Origin: Lacrimispora xylanisolvens
GTDB taxonomy: Bacteria > Bacillota > Clostridia > Lachnospirales > Lachnospiraceae
Assembly (NCBI GenBank): GCA_017084465.1
Contig: CP070896.1
Coordinates: forward strand, 1,364,001 to 1,428,000
Length of the DNA: 64,000 nucleotides
Reading direction: 5' to 3'
Shown here in pieces: positions 30,374-41,283 of the stretch (the stretch's first letter is position 1; every line of letters starts with the position of its first letter). Below the pieces are notes generated by a model. That model ran no database searches. It was not told the DNA's origin and saw only the letters and a program-made list of their open reading frames with translations. A program made the translations under genes and the position numbers.

Positions 30374-33144
30374 TTACCAGATCCCTCCCCGGATCTGATA
30401 GGAATTATAAAAAGTTTTATCATCAGGATATTCCACTGTTGTGACTAAATTCCCTGTACCATCATCTTTTACCAGTACTGTAACGGTTATGATTTTGCTG
30501 TCATAATTCATATACAGGATGGGTTCAGAAGGTTTTATTTCCCGGATCTGATAAGTATGTTCACCAGGTTCCTCATAGGTTTTTATAAAGCCCACAATGC
30601 CATCTGCCCTGTTTTCAGATTTTTGTACGTCACCAGTATCCATGTCCTTAAGTTCAAATTCAAACAGTCCGGCGGTGAGCTGCATTCCGGTCAGTACCTT
30701 TTTCACTTCAATAGTCGCTGATTCCGTCTGATAAGTAAAACTATTCTTAAATACCTGATCGGGCCAATAGGAAACTTCTGCCTTCAGCCTGCCGTCGCTG
30801 TCCGTCACCAGAACTTTCGCCGTGATGGTTTTTAAATCATACGTTATATTCGGATCGGCAGGAATGGGAACAGACTCCCGGATCAGATACGTGTAGGTTC
30901 CTTGTTTTGTAAATGTGAGCGGGGAAAAACTGATTTTTCCAGAACCATCATTGGACACCGTCTCCACTCCCTCATTGTTTCCGTTTAGAAGCCGGAATTG
31001 GAACATCCCCTTTCTTTAAGGTTCTTCCCAAAAGCTTTTTCTGAGCATTGAGGCTTACCGATACCGGCTGCGGTTCATAATGATTTACAAAGGAAACATC
31101 TGATGGATAACGGACCTGGGCTTTTAGTTCATCCCCGGATCTTACAGCCTCTGCCTCCACCTGAATCGTCTTTGTATCGTATACCATGCCCGGTATTTTC
31201 TTTTGGGGAATTATCTCCTTTACATGATAGAGATAAATCCCCGGTTTTTTCAGTTCCACTTCCGGAAAGATAATATTGCCTTCCTGATCATTAAAAGCGG
31301 TTGCAACAGGAATTTCTTTCCCTTCGGAAATCCCGCTGATCTCAAACTGGAAACTGCCCGCTTCCAGTGTCATACCTGTTAAAATCTTTTTTAACTGAAT
31401 GTCAGCCTTAACAGGTTCCGGTTCCACAACCTGAACCACCGGCTTGTTGTAAGCATACTCAGCTCTTCCGCTTTTTCCGTATGAATAGGTAAGTCCGGCC
31501 TTTGAATTGGAGTAAAATCCAGGCATTCCCGAACTGGTGCTGTTGCCCGGATAATCCGTGCCGGAATCTCCTGTATGGGGATAGCTTTGGTTTGAATCAT
31601 AGGAATCCAGTGCTTTGTCGGAGGCGCGTACATTAAAAGATACAACATAACGGCTGGCCGGCAAGGTTCCGCTTAACAGCTTTATATTTATCCCGGCGTT
31701 TTCAAAGCCTGCCGTATAATCGCTTCCGTCGGATAAATATTCCGGCTGTGCGCTGCCGGTCTGACGCATCACCTTTAGGTCTCCCATATAATTAACGTAC
31801 TCAGAAAGCTGATCATTGATTGTCACATCGTAAAACGAATTGCTGATTTGTGATAAGAACCGGTTAAATGCATTGCTGATTTGCTCCGCGCTGGCTGCCT
31901 GTACCATATATTTTTCTATATTGGTATTTACCATCTGGGTAATGGTCTGCAGAGTCGATGCACCTCCGGTACTGCTGCCCATGAAAATGGAATAAAACCG
32001 GTCAACCCCCTGCATCCGCCTGGCCGCATCGGCAGCGTAAACCGTTCCCACCTCTGTATAAACAGAATACCCCAGTGCCTGTGCAGCAGGAGTCGCTGCC
32101 GTAGGCTGCCCATCGGTGATGAAAAATACAACCTGCTCGGCTCCCGGTGAGGAAATCCCTCCGATCAGTTCAGATGCCTGATTCATGGATTGGTAATAAT
32201 TTGTTCCGCCTTCCGATCCACCCGGAAGAGCCAGGGAATTTATAGTCTGAAGCAGACTGTTCCTGTCTGTACTTCCTGAAACCACAAGATTGGAATTCGT
32301 TCCGAAGGTGATGATGGAAAAGCGGTTATCCGGATTTTCTGAAAGAGTCGATACCGCATTGTATACCGTCTGTTTCATGACCTGGAACCTGGTTTGGCCT
32401 CCCATTGATTCTTCCATGGAATTACTGACATCCAAAACAAAAATAATATCTGATTTTTTTGCTTCCTCTTCCCTTCTGGTGGTTAAATCCAGATAAATCC
32501 GATAATCATTAACCCCATGGGCATCTGTATCCGGATTTCCTGCACCGTCGCCCAGATAATCGATCACTTTCTTATGTTCCGGCTCCGGAACCTCCTCTGG
32601 CGGTACCTCATCAATATCAGGATTATATTTAAAATGAAGGGTAACCCTGACCTCGGCCGCATTACCGCCGATCGAAATCCAGTTATAGGCCTGGGCAGCA
32701 AATGGATTGGAAGCGTTTCCGGTTCCGTTATAGGTATAGGCGCTTACGTTCTTGCCGTATTCTACGGAGACAAGACTCAAATGGGAATCGGTATATCCGT
32801 TTGCCCCGAACCAGACCGTATTACAGTTTGTGCCTGAAGATTTTCCGGAGAACTTCACGGTTGATGTGAAGCCATTTTTCACAGTTACAACTCCTGTTTC
32901 ATATCCGGATGGATAATAAGCCGGATAGCTGCTGGTTTTTGACATCTGATAGATCCGTTTTGCATCGTATCTGGAATTTATCTGCCCTGCCTGATTTGGA
33001 TAATCAGCCGAATTATCAATAACGGTAGTTACATAGATCGTCAAGGGCTGGGCAGAAGCTGCCAGGGTCTTTTCAGGACAAAGGAAAAGTCCAAAAGTGC
33101 CAGCAGCATAACCGGCAGCCCTTTTCTTATTATTTTAAACATTG
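30374..33144 (-). CDS. Large secreted VWA-domain protein with three isopeptide-type pilin repeats (two frameshifts)
   Basis: About 923 residues. A signal peptide (restored by adding one base near 33078; it ends TLAASAQP) is followed by a beta-rich N-terminal region. A von Willebrand A domain with MIDAS motif DVSNS (in IIFVLDVSNSMEES) comes next. Three repeats resemble the streptococcal FctA/Spy0128 pilin domain, each starting with a Lys-rich strand (IQLKKILTGMTL, NAQKKLLGRTL, IEVKKVLTGMQL) and containing a GxYxYxVxE-type block. A second shift lies near 31012. No LPXTG sorting signal is seen at the end (SYQIRGGIW). Being last in the Tad operon, it may be the pilus tip adhesin or be carried by the pilus; this is inference. 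Confidence 0.8.
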
Positions 33145-33181
33145 CTTTTACCTCCGCACACTACTTCTCCTGCTAATTTTT

Positions 33182-34418
33182 TCAGTTTTTTTTGATCCAT
33201 TCTGTTAGAAACCCTTCCGGATCCGTTACTTCACCTGAAAATATCAAATCTAAATTTTGGGCACATAACGTTCTCTCTTCCTGTGACATGATCTGAAAAA
33301 ATGGGAAATATACTTCCTTTTTTCCGCTTACCAGTTCGTATGCCTGCCTGATTTCCTCATCATCCGGCTTTATGCCTCTTACAGCCGGAAGCATCCCAAA
33401 CTCCGATGAAAATGCCAGCTGATTCTTTTGGGTAAGGAAATAGGATAGAAATTTTTTTGCTTCCTTCACTGATTTTCCCTTTTTTGCAGCCCCGTACATA
33501 TGATTTGCTTTCCAGACTACTGCGTTTGTGTAATCCTCTCCCGGCAGTGCGAACCAACCAAAGGAAGATGACATGCACTCATTCAATACGTCAATGTCTT
33601 CTGTGGTGCCGCAGATCATAGCGTATTTGTTCTGTGCAAAATTTTCTAACAGAGCCTGATGTCCCTTCACACTGTTTTCCTTATCCAGTGACAATTCCAT
33701 TGCGACTCCAAGCAGATCATAATAGCCGGTATTTTTATCCAGCAACTTTTTAAAGTCCTGTTTCTCTGGCTTTTGCCCGTTCAGACTCTTTCCGTTAGCC
33801 AGAATTCCGGCTGCAAAATCAAAAGAGTCAAACAGCCCCTCCTCAGTCAGCGACATGGCAAACGGCTGGCAGGAAGACTGTTTTAATATGGCGCAGTTAG
33901 TCACAAAATCCGTAAGTGTTTCCGGAATAACAAGCTGATTCTGTTCATAAATATCTTTGTTGTAAAAAATCACCGGAAGACTGCCGGCTGCAGGAATGGC
34001 ATAAGTCTTCTCTTTTCCTGGTGTGGTTATAAGAAACTCCTCTTCACTGCCTGCAGGGATGAGATCTGCATAGGTCAACGCCTTAAGCTTTTTACTGTCT
34101 ATAAATTCAGCCAGGCTTTCAGGAGGAATGGCAAAAAACATCTGCAGTTTCACCCTCTGCAGCAGCTTCCAGCCACTCCTTTGTATAAGTTTCATAGGGG
34201 ACCAGCCTGATATTTATTTTTACTCCATCATGCTCCCTGGCATATTCCGATGCGATTTTCTCATAAAATTCTTCATGCCCGGTGTCCCAATGCCAAAATG
34301 TAAGTGTACACTCCCTGACTGAATTCTCTTTAAAAACAGAGCCGCTCTTTTTGCATGCAGTGAGTATACACGCCGCTGCAATCAGAAAAACGGCAACTGA
34401 AAAAACCTTCTTTTGCAT
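33182..34418 (-). CDS. Extracellular solute-binding lipoprotein, ABC family 1 type (one frameshift)
   Basis: About 411 residues. The signal peptide ends in the lipobox LTAC with Cys22 as lipid anchor. The mature part resembles sugar-binding proteins of ABC importers (CTLTFWHWDTGHEEFYEKIA, PVIFYNKDIYEQNQLVIPET, KGKSVKEAKKFLSYFLTQKNQ). A one-base shift near 34137 splits it. There is no permease or ATPase gene nearby. Its place inside the Tad operon is unusual and may mean a role in surface binding or sensing rather than uptake. Confidence 0.78.
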
Positions 34419-34442
34419 TTTAAATTACCTCATATTTATCCG

Positions 34443-35013
34443 TTACCAGTCAGCCGGTAAATCTGCACTGTCATACCCAAAGCTTCCGTCAGGCTGGCTG
34501 GTATAAGAACCATTGTAGCTGGAAACCGGTAAAGCAGGATGCCATATGACATCCGAAATCCCCTCTCCGTATGTCTCCCCTCCGTCAAAATAGACGGTAA
34601 TGGTAGTCGTATCAGCTCCGAAAATCTTTAAAAAATGTATAAGAATATTCTTCGCTGAGTTGTGTCCGTATTTTGTAATACCGGTAATTGGTCTCCGGTA
34701 TATCTTCTTTAAAATAAACCTTCACTGTTCCATCAAAATGATTCCTTCTTATGGCATCTTCTATCATGGTAAAGCTGTCTTTCCCCGGATTATTGGAATA
34801 TCGGATGGAATCCTGGAACGTAAACCTGTCTTCTTTCACAAGCTGGCATAGATTCATCAGTGCATTGCGCTTTAAATAAATGAGCCCCAGATCCATGGAT
34901 ATTCCGATAAAAAAAATCAGGACAGTCAGGCTTCCGGCGAAAAGCAGCAGAATATTTCCATCTTCCCGCCCAAAACAGGCAAACTTTTTTTTCCACCTGG
35001 TTTTACATTTCAT
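34443..35013 (-). CDS. TadE/TadG-like minor pilin or assembly protein (one frameshift)
   Basis: About 189 residues. A short positive N-terminus (MKCKTRWKKKFACFGREDGN) leads into a hydrophobic segment LLLFAGSLTVLIFFIGISMDLG, as in the TadE/G family, with DGN before the helix. The rest is beta-rich. A one-base shift near 34622 separates a tail ending DSADLPADW. It is the third of three such proteins in a row. The start has GGGAGG just upstream. Confidence 0.7.
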
Positions 35014-35041
35014 GCTTTCCTCCCTTTTTCGTACCCCAAAG

Positions 35042-35591
35042 CTACTCAGATCTGTGCTGGGTGGATACGACCCGGCTGCAGCTTAATTTTTTTTCTTTTG
35101 TCACCCTGGACCCGAAAACCTGCCGTCCCAAAAAGGTAAGAGGGTAGATATCATAGGACAGGGTGGCATTTAAATCCATATAGCGGGTACGGCTGATTGC
35201 CGTTATGGTGTCAGCCGGTGTACGTCCTGGCACTGAAAAGGGCTTTTCCACATTTTTCATTACTGCCTTTGCATCACTGACGGTTAAATTCTCCGGTAAA
35301 AAAGCCCCAAAAGCTGGCTTCTTTTATTCTTTCCACCAAAGGGTCTGACACCGTATTTCCGGTAAAGACAGCGCTGGACGGGCAGGTATTAAGAGGATCG
35401 GAGTCCCCGAAATCGGATGCCTGGACAGACCAGCTGGAATACTGGTAACTCTGATCGAAAACAGTCTGCTGGTATGTCATCCAGCCCACTTCGATTATGA
35501 AAAGAATGATCATAATAAAAATAGGAAAGACCAGTGCAAATTCTACCATTCCCTGTCCGTTATCCTGTTTCAAAATCACAAAACATTTCAT
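35042..35591 (-). CDS. TadE-like pseudopilin (one frameshift)
   Basis: About 182 residues. The N-terminus QDNGQGMVEFALVFPIF followed by IMIILFIIEVGW carries the prepilin-like site (G then xxxxE-F) and a long hydrophobic helix of the TadE family. The one-base shift near 35290 joins it to a tail with RTRYMDLNATLSYDIYPLTF. Processing by the prepilin peptidase encoded at 43897 is expected. Confidence 0.78.
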
Positions 35592-35614
35592 ACATTATTC
35601 TCCTCCCGTCCGTA

Positions 35615-36136
35615 CTATGGAGTATAGCCGCTTATATAAATATCACGGGAATAAACAGGTGTTTTCACTTTATATGTATTGCCCAGAAAGAATGTACCCC
35701 AAAAGGTTACTGCAGGGCGTTCATAAGAAAGCTGCAGCTGTACCTCAGTATACTCATAACTACCGGGGCGCACTTCAAACTGGCTCCCAAAATCAGATGG
35801 ATTGGCCAGATCACTGGAGTAAACGTAATAACTGTAATCGTTCTTTTGACTGCTTCCTGCGTTCAGTTCCTCAATATTAACTTTTGAAGGATCCAGCCGT
35901 TCGGTGAAATTCTGCATAATTATCTGTGTCAGCTTATTGCTCACCGTACCCGAAGAAATATCAGAATAGTCCAGACGACTGATACATTCGCTGGCAGCAC
36001 TGCTTAATGTCATCTTTGTGTTCATGCAGATAAAAAAATCCACAGGAGCAGTAAAGAGCAGCACTATAATAGGCAGAATCAGGGCAAATTCCAGAATCGA
36101 CTGCCCGTTTTCATCCTTACCGTTAAAGTCAGCCAA
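35615..36136 (-). CDS. TadE-like pseudopilin
   Basis: 173 residues, intact. The site DENGQSILEFALILPIIVLLF matches the TadE-type start, with Glu at the position needed for assembly. A C-terminal beta-rich domain follows (YTEVQLQLSYERPAVTFWG). The start is TTG at 36136 with GGAGG 9 nt upstream, overlapping the end of the coiled-coil gene by 8 bp. Confidence 0.82.
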   Translation of the reverse strand: MADFNGKDENGQSILEFALILPIIVLLFTAPVDFFICMNTKMTLSSAASECISRLDYSDISSGTVSNKLTQIIMQNFTERLDPSKVNIEELNAGSSQKNDYSYYVYSSDLANPSDFGSQFEVRPGSYEYTEVQLQLSYERPAVTFWGTFFLGNTYKVKTPVYSRDIYISGYTP

Positions 36137-37688
36137 TGTTCTTTACCTCCCTGGTCTTCTCGGCATATTCTCCTTCCATCACAGAGAACAATCCCCTGGC
36201 TTTCTGCATGGCTTTGTCACAGGTAAACAGCTCCGGGTCAGAAGACTCCCTTTCTGCGCTGACAGAGGGCTGCTTTTCCGGTAATACACCCCGTTTTTCC
36301 CGTTCCACGGGTAATGATACTTTTTTCTGCAGCTCCAGCCCTTTTTCCAGCTGCATATTTCTGGATTTCAGCTCCTCTATCTGGGCCAGCAGGCCTCTCT
36401 GGATGTCCAGCAGTTCCACATTCTGAAGTTTCAGCGCTGCCTGTTCTCCAATGGCTTTTTTAAGGGTATCCCGTTCCTGGGTGGTTCGCTCCATGTAAAG
36501 GTTCATGCTTTCAGACTGAGTTTCCATCTGTTCCATAATCATCTGAATCGTTTCTTTTAAGGAATCTATGGTATCTTTTAACTTTTGATTTTCCTGGCGG
36601 GTCAGTATGGTTCCCTGCTCCTGACCCTGATAATGATTCAAAAGCATGTCCTTTTCTTCTATCTGCTGTTCCTGTCTTTTTATCCGGGATGCGTTTTCCT
36701 CGTAATTCTTATATAAAACATCAACCTTTTCTTCCAGCTCCTTTTTATAGTTCTCCTGCTCTTCGTACTGCTTCTTTAAGTCATCAAGCTTCTTCTCCCA
36801 TTTTTCCTTCTCAGCCGTCAAAGCCTGCTGCTCCAGTTTTTCCCGCTCGGCTATGAAAGCCTGGTGTTCTGATTTTTCCTTTTCAGCCGACAGGATCTGG
36901 TGTTCCAGTTTTTCACGTTCAGCGATCAAAGCCTGCTGCTCCCATTTTCCCCTTTCTGTCATCAGGTTTTGCTGCTCCTGCGCTTCCTTTCGGGCCTGGC
37001 GTTCCTGTTCCAACGCTATGGCGTTCTCTTCCAGCTTCATGAGAAGCTTTTCATACTTTTGTTCAGCCTCCTCTTTCTGCCGCAGCATTTCTTTCATATC
37101 CTGCTGAGGCACACCCAGGGAAACCTTCAGCAGGTTCTCCTCCATATCCTTCATCTTTGCCTTAAGAGCCTCATAATCGTGCTGATAGTTTGATAATTGT
37201 CCATTTAACCGGATAATATCCTGTTCTTTTCGGGAGATCTCTTCCTCATACATTTCTTTCTGCAGCTGCATTTCTTCATAATCGGAATGCTGATTCTCCC
37301 ATTCTTCCAATTTTGCTGCTGACAGCCTTGCTTCCTGCAACGCCCTTTCCTTCCGCGCAATCGCGTCAGAAAGCTTATCCTCTGCTGAGTTTAATTGCTC
37401 CCGAAGCACCTGGCATTCCTGGGTCACACTGACCTTTTCAGCGGTCAGCTCACGAATCTGCTGCTCCAGCTGCATCTTTATCAGCATCAGATTATTCCTC
37501 ATTTCCAAAGCATATTCTTCCACACTCTTTTTGGTATACCCTCCGACCATTGTTGTCTGGAGCTTTGCAGCAAGCTCGGTCTGAATATTTTTACCTGTAA
37601 GACCTTCCATACCGTCAGAAAGCATGCCCCCCATTTGTACGGCGTTTCCTGCCTCCTGTCCGAAATCATTTCCCTGATTGTAATTCAT
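36129..37688 (-). CDS. DivIVA-like coiled-coil protein of the Tad locus
   Basis: 519 residues. After a glycine-rich start comes a segment like the DivIVA lipid-binding head (GGYTKKSVEEYALEMRNNL), followed by some 400 residues of nearly continuous coiled coil. Within it a heptad-rich unit around QALIAEREKLEHQ repeats several times. No signal peptide or membrane helix is seen, so it is probably cytoplasmic. DivIVA proteins mark curved membrane at poles and septa, and an analogous role in placing the pilus machine is plausible but unproven. The ATG at 37688 has AGGAGG 7 nt upstream. Confidence 0.65.
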   Translation of the reverse strand: MNYNQGNDFGQEAGNAVQMGGMLSDGMEGLTGKNIQTELAAKLQTTMVGGYTKKSVEEYALEMRNNLMLIKMQLEQQIRELTAEKVSVTQECQVLREQLNSAEDKLSDAIARKERALQEARLSAAKLEEWENQHSDYEEMQLQKEMYEEEISRKEQDIIRLNGQLSNYQHDYEALKAKMKDMEENLLKVSLGVPQQDMKEMLRQKEEAEQKYEKLLMKLEENAIALEQERQARKEAQEQQNLMTERGKWEQQALIAEREKLEHQILSAEKEKSEHQAFIAEREKLEQQALTAEKEKWEKKLDDLKKQYEEQENYKKELEEKVDVLYKNYEENASRIKRQEQQIEEKDMLLNHYQGQEQGTILTRQENQKLKDTIDSLKETIQMIMEQMETQSESMNLYMERTTQERDTLKKAIGEQAALKLQNVELLDIQRGLLAQIEELKSRNMQLEKGLELQKKVSLPVEREKRGVLPEKQPSVSAERESSDPELFTCDKAMQKARGLFSVMEGEYAEKTREVKNIG

Positions 37689-37689
37689 C

Positions 37690-38040
37690 TTACGACCTCC
37701 TTTCTTCAATAGAACTGATAAACAGCTGTTTTTCGGTCTTTAACTTTCTTGCGGCGCCTTTATTTAATTCCAATATCTTTCTGGTTCCTTTCACATGGCT
37801 TCCCAGCCGCCAGGGATAAACGGTTTCCTTTTTTAAAACCATATTACCATGGTCCAGGTATACCACATCGATGGGAAAGCGCATAAAGCATGTATGAATG
37901 CGGGAACAGGAATCTAAAAGCAGGGCACTCCCCTCATGCAGCTTGCGGCAAAACATCAGCCCCAGCAATCTTTTTATGAAGGTATCGGCAATTTCCGCCT
38001 CCACATTGAAACCATTTTCCCCTTCTATCAGAACAATCAT
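37690..38040 (-). CDS. DUF192 family protein
   Basis: 116 residues with the DUF192 marks LLGLMFCRKLHEGSALLLDS, IHTCFMRFPIDVVYLD and VKGTRKILELNKGAA. The fold is a small beta-barrel. It is often seen beside Tad genes, but its role is not known to me. GGAGG lies 9 nt before the ATG, and the gene starts just after the tadC stop. Confidence 0.85.
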   Translation of the reverse strand: MIVLIEGENGFNVEAEIADTFIKRLLGLMFCRKLHEGSALLLDSCSRIHTCFMRFPIDVVYLDHGNMVLKKETVYPWRLGSHVKGTRKILELNKGAARKLKTEKQLFISSIEERRS

Positions 38041-38042
38041 AG

Positions 38043-38960
38043 CTACATACCTCCAAACATTTCCATAATTGACATAACTGCCGGTCCCAATAGAACAATG
38101 AAGATGACAGGAAATATAAACAGCACCATGGGAAGCAGAATCTTAACAGACAATTTCTGTGCCTTTTCCTCTACATTCTGTTTATGGGTCTGCCGGATTG
38201 CAGATGCCTGAATGGACAGTATATTCTGCATGGAGGATCCCATTTCATCTGCCTGGACCACAGCAGTGACAAAGGTCCGGATCTCCATATTTTCACACCG
38301 GTCTGCAAATCCATTCAGGGCATCCTTTCTCCGGCGGCCCAGGGAAATTTCCCTCTGGGTAACATCCAGTTCGTCGATGAGGGGACCACTGGATTTCTCT
38401 ACCACATATCCCAGAGCCTGGTCAAAGCCCAGTCCAGCCGAGACACTGACACTTAATAAATCCATCATTTCCGGAAGCTGGTGATATAGTTGTGCTTTCC
38501 GTTTTTTTATTTTGCTCTTTAAATGAAAGCGGCTCACTACAATTCCGGCATAAAGGCCAAGTGCGCCATAAAGGACAGCCTGTAAAATGCCTCCCGTCCT
38601 TCCGTATAAAGCTCCCAAACCAATGCAGACTGCTGTAAAAAAGGCAACTGCCGCACTGTAGTTTTGGGATTTCATATGAATACCAGCCTGTCTGAGCTGC
38701 TGCTCCATTCTCTCCAGAGCTGCAGGATTTTTAGGGGCAAACACAGAAAATATGGTAAGGATACGGTTAAAAACCGGTCTCATGATCCGGTCTGTAATGG
38801 AAACATCCAGTTCCCCTGTTTCTCTCTGCCGTTTTCCCATGTCCTCCACAGATTTTAAGCGTCTGTTTAAAGCAAGGGTTTTAGCAAAAGCGGTTGAGAA
38901 AAATAGATCCACAAAAAAATAAGCAAAAACTGCGCCGGCTAAGGCTGTCAGAAATATCAT
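38043..38960 (-). CDS. tadC: Tad pilus inner-membrane platform protein TadC
   Basis: About 305 residues of the GspF/type II secretion F domain family. An N-terminal helix (MIFLTALAGAVFAYFFVDLF), a central pair (AVAFFTAVCIGLGALYG and AVLYGALGLYAGIVVSRF) and a C-terminal one (LPMVLFIFPVIFIVLLGPAVM) surround the F domain (MMDLLSVSVSAGLGFDQALGYV and MGSSMQNILSIQASA). The start at 38960 has AGGAG 8 nt upstream. It pairs with TadB to form the platform for the CpaF motor. Confidence 0.88.
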   Translation of the reverse strand: MIFLTALAGAVFAYFFVDLFFSTAFAKTLALNRRLKSVEDMGKRQRETGELDVSITDRIMRPVFNRILTIFSVFAPKNPAALERMEQQLRQAGIHMKSQNYSAAVAFFTAVCIGLGALYGRTGGILQAVLYGALGLYAGIVVSRFHLKSKIKKRKAQLYHQLPEMMDLLSVSVSAGLGFDQALGYVVEKSSGPLIDELDVTQREISLGRRRKDALNGFADRCENMEIRTFVTAVVQADEMGSSMQNILSIQASAIRQTHKQNVEEKAQKLSVKILLPMVLFIFPVIFIVLLGPAVMSIMEMFGGM

Positions 38961-38980
38961 CTTTTCTTCTCCTGATTTCA

Positions 38981-39917
38981 TCAAAACTTAATATCTACGA
39001 TTTTATTGATTATTAAGAAGCCCAAAATCTCCATTCCTCCGCCAAGGATCAGCAAAAAACGTCCTGGCAGAGATGAAAACAGCGGTGAAATATACTGTGG
39101 ATTGGCAAACGAAAGTGCAAGCAGCAACAGGACCGGAAGTGCGCCAATCACCTGTCCTGTGATCCTGCCCTGTGCGGTCAGTGTCTTTATGGTTCGCTTA
39201 ATTGTCAGTCGGTCCCGAATCGTCTGGGAAATGATATCCAGTATTTCTGCCAGATTTCCGCCCACTCTCTGCTGGATAATAACAGCTGTGGTGAGCAGCT
39301 TTAAATCATCACTCTTCATTCGATCAGCTACTATCAGAAAAGACTGTTCCAGTTCCGCACCAAGCTTTAACTCCCTGACGATGGTGTTCAGTTCACCGCC
39401 AATGGGATCGGCTAAATCCCCGGAAACATTCTCCAGTGCCTGCTCAAAGGAAAAAACCGGCTCTTAAACCATTGGAAAGCACCATCAGTGCATCCCCTAA
39501 CTGAGCCTCAAACATGGAACGCTGTTTGGCAGCTGCTATTTTTAAAAAGAAAGGGGGAACAACCAGTCCTATCAGGAAAAGCCCCATGCACTGAATCAAA
39601 TTCGGGGCAAACGCAAACAAAAGCATGGCAGGTGCAAAGATAAGTAAGAACCAGATCATGATAAACTCCTCCGGACGCAGTCTGATTCCGGATAAGCTAA
39701 CTTCTTCTTTCAGCTTCTTTGAAATATGTATGAAACGCAAAAGCTGTCTGTCTTTTTTTTCTTCTCCGACAGATGATACTGCAGTCTCTTTTTTCACCTC
39801 ACTTAAATCACTTAACCTCTGATTGATCTGCAGCTGTTTTTTTAACAGGAATTCCAGAATTATCTCAATGGCGCAATAGCAAAATAACGCCGCTGAAGCC
39901 AGACAAACCATTTCCAT
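38981..39917 (-). CDS. tadB: Tad pilus inner-membrane platform protein TadB (one frameshift)
   Basis: About 311 residues of the same F-domain family. Pieces: an N-terminal helix, MIWFLLIFAPAMLLFAFAPN, the F domain RAGFSFEQALENVSGDLADPIG and VGGNLAEILDIISQTIRDR, and C-terminal helices. A one-base shift in the A/T-run near 39460 splits RAGF from SFEQ. GGAGG is placed 6 nt before the ATG, right after the cpaF stop. Confidence 0.88.
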
Positions 39918-39919
39918 TG

Positions 39920-41280
39920 TTACCTCCGTTCTGCAAGGAACCAGTCATCCCTGCAATAGCCTCCATTATCTCTGATCTTATCAAGAATCTTCGGATGAAT
40001 TCCCGTAGGTTCAAATTTACCTGCAATTTTTCCGTTTCCATCTGTACCGTTCTGGCGGAAACTGAAAATATCCTGCATCGTAACGGTATCGCCCTCCATA
40101 CCAACTACCTCAGATATATTGATAATCTTTCTGCTTCCATCCCCGTAAACGGGACTGATGCACGATTAAGTCAATGGCTGAGGTAATCTGCTCTCTGATG
40201 GCTTTTGCAGGCAATTCCATTCCAGACATTAAAACCATTGTTTCCAGACGGGATATCACATCTCTGGAAGAATTTGCGTGCACCGTAGTCAGGGAACCGT
40301 CATGACCTGTATTCATGGCCTGAAGCATATCCAGCGTCTCTCCTGACCGGACCTCTCCCACAATAATCCGGTCCGGACGCATTCTAAGTGCATTCTTCAC
40401 CAGATCCCGGATGGAAACAACCCCTTTTCCTTCGATGTTGCTTGGACGCCCTTCCAGAGTTACCACATGATCCTGTTTCAGCTGGAGCTCGGCCGCGTCC
40501 TCTATGGTCACAATTCTTTCACTGTCAGGAATATAACCTGATAATACATTTAACAGTGTGGTTTTTCCTGAACCGGTTCCTCCTGAAACAATGATATTGC
40601 AGCGCCCCTTAACTGCTGCCTCCAGAAATCCTGCCATCTGGGAAGACAGGGAACCATATCCGATTAAATCTCCAATCTTAAGGGGGGTGGAAGAAAATTT
40701 TCTGATTGTGATGGAGGGACCTTTCAAAGCGATGGGCGGAATGATGGCATTTACACGGGAACCGTCTGCCAGGCGGGCATCCACCATGGGGGGTGGCTTC
40801 ATCACACCGTCTTCCCACGGATGAAACGATCCGGTTGATTACCTTTAACACATGGGCATCATCCCGGAAACTGGCAGGTGTCTGTTCCAGTCTTCCTCCC
40901 CGTTCTATGTATATCTGTCTTGCACTGTTCACCATGATTTCAGAAATAGAATCATCCCGCAGAAGCGGCTCTAAGGGGCCCAGTCCCATGACATCATCAT
41001 GAATTTCCTGAGCAAGCTTTGATTCTTCCAGACGGGTCAGGCTCTCCTCCTGTCTGGCAATAGCCTGATGGATGATTTCCATAACATCAATGGATCTACC
41101 ATTGGCATTATCCGAGAATCGGTCATTGTATTCCCGTATTACCTCCTGGTGAACCGTCTGCTTTAATTTGTCATAATTTTTATCCGTTCTGTTTCCCGGC
41201 TCCGCGCTTGAAGCGCTGAATGCCTTTGAAGCTGAATGGTTTGTTTCCTTTGGCTGACCCAGACGAGATACCCACTCCAT
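39920..41280 (-). CDS. cpaF: Tad pilus assembly ATPase CpaF/TadA (two frameshifts)
   Basis: About 453 residues. The secretion ATPase has Walker [18 protein letters not shown], the Asp box [15 protein letters not shown], Walker [20 protein letters not shown] and the His box [14 protein letters not shown]. The N-terminal domain starts [12 protein letters not shown]. One-base shifts fall near 40800 and about 40125-40140. The tail after the second is the frame that ends [14 protein letters not shown] at 39920. It powers pilin polymerisation, working on TadB and TadC. Confidence 0.9.
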
Positions 41281-41283
41281 TGC

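Noticed and set aside
39865..40104. A separate 79-codon gene between tadB and cpaF
   Set aside because: Another frame of the same stretch carries the conserved CpaF C-terminus ([17 protein letters not shown] and onward to FLAER). The apparent gene arises from a one-base shift in cpaF.
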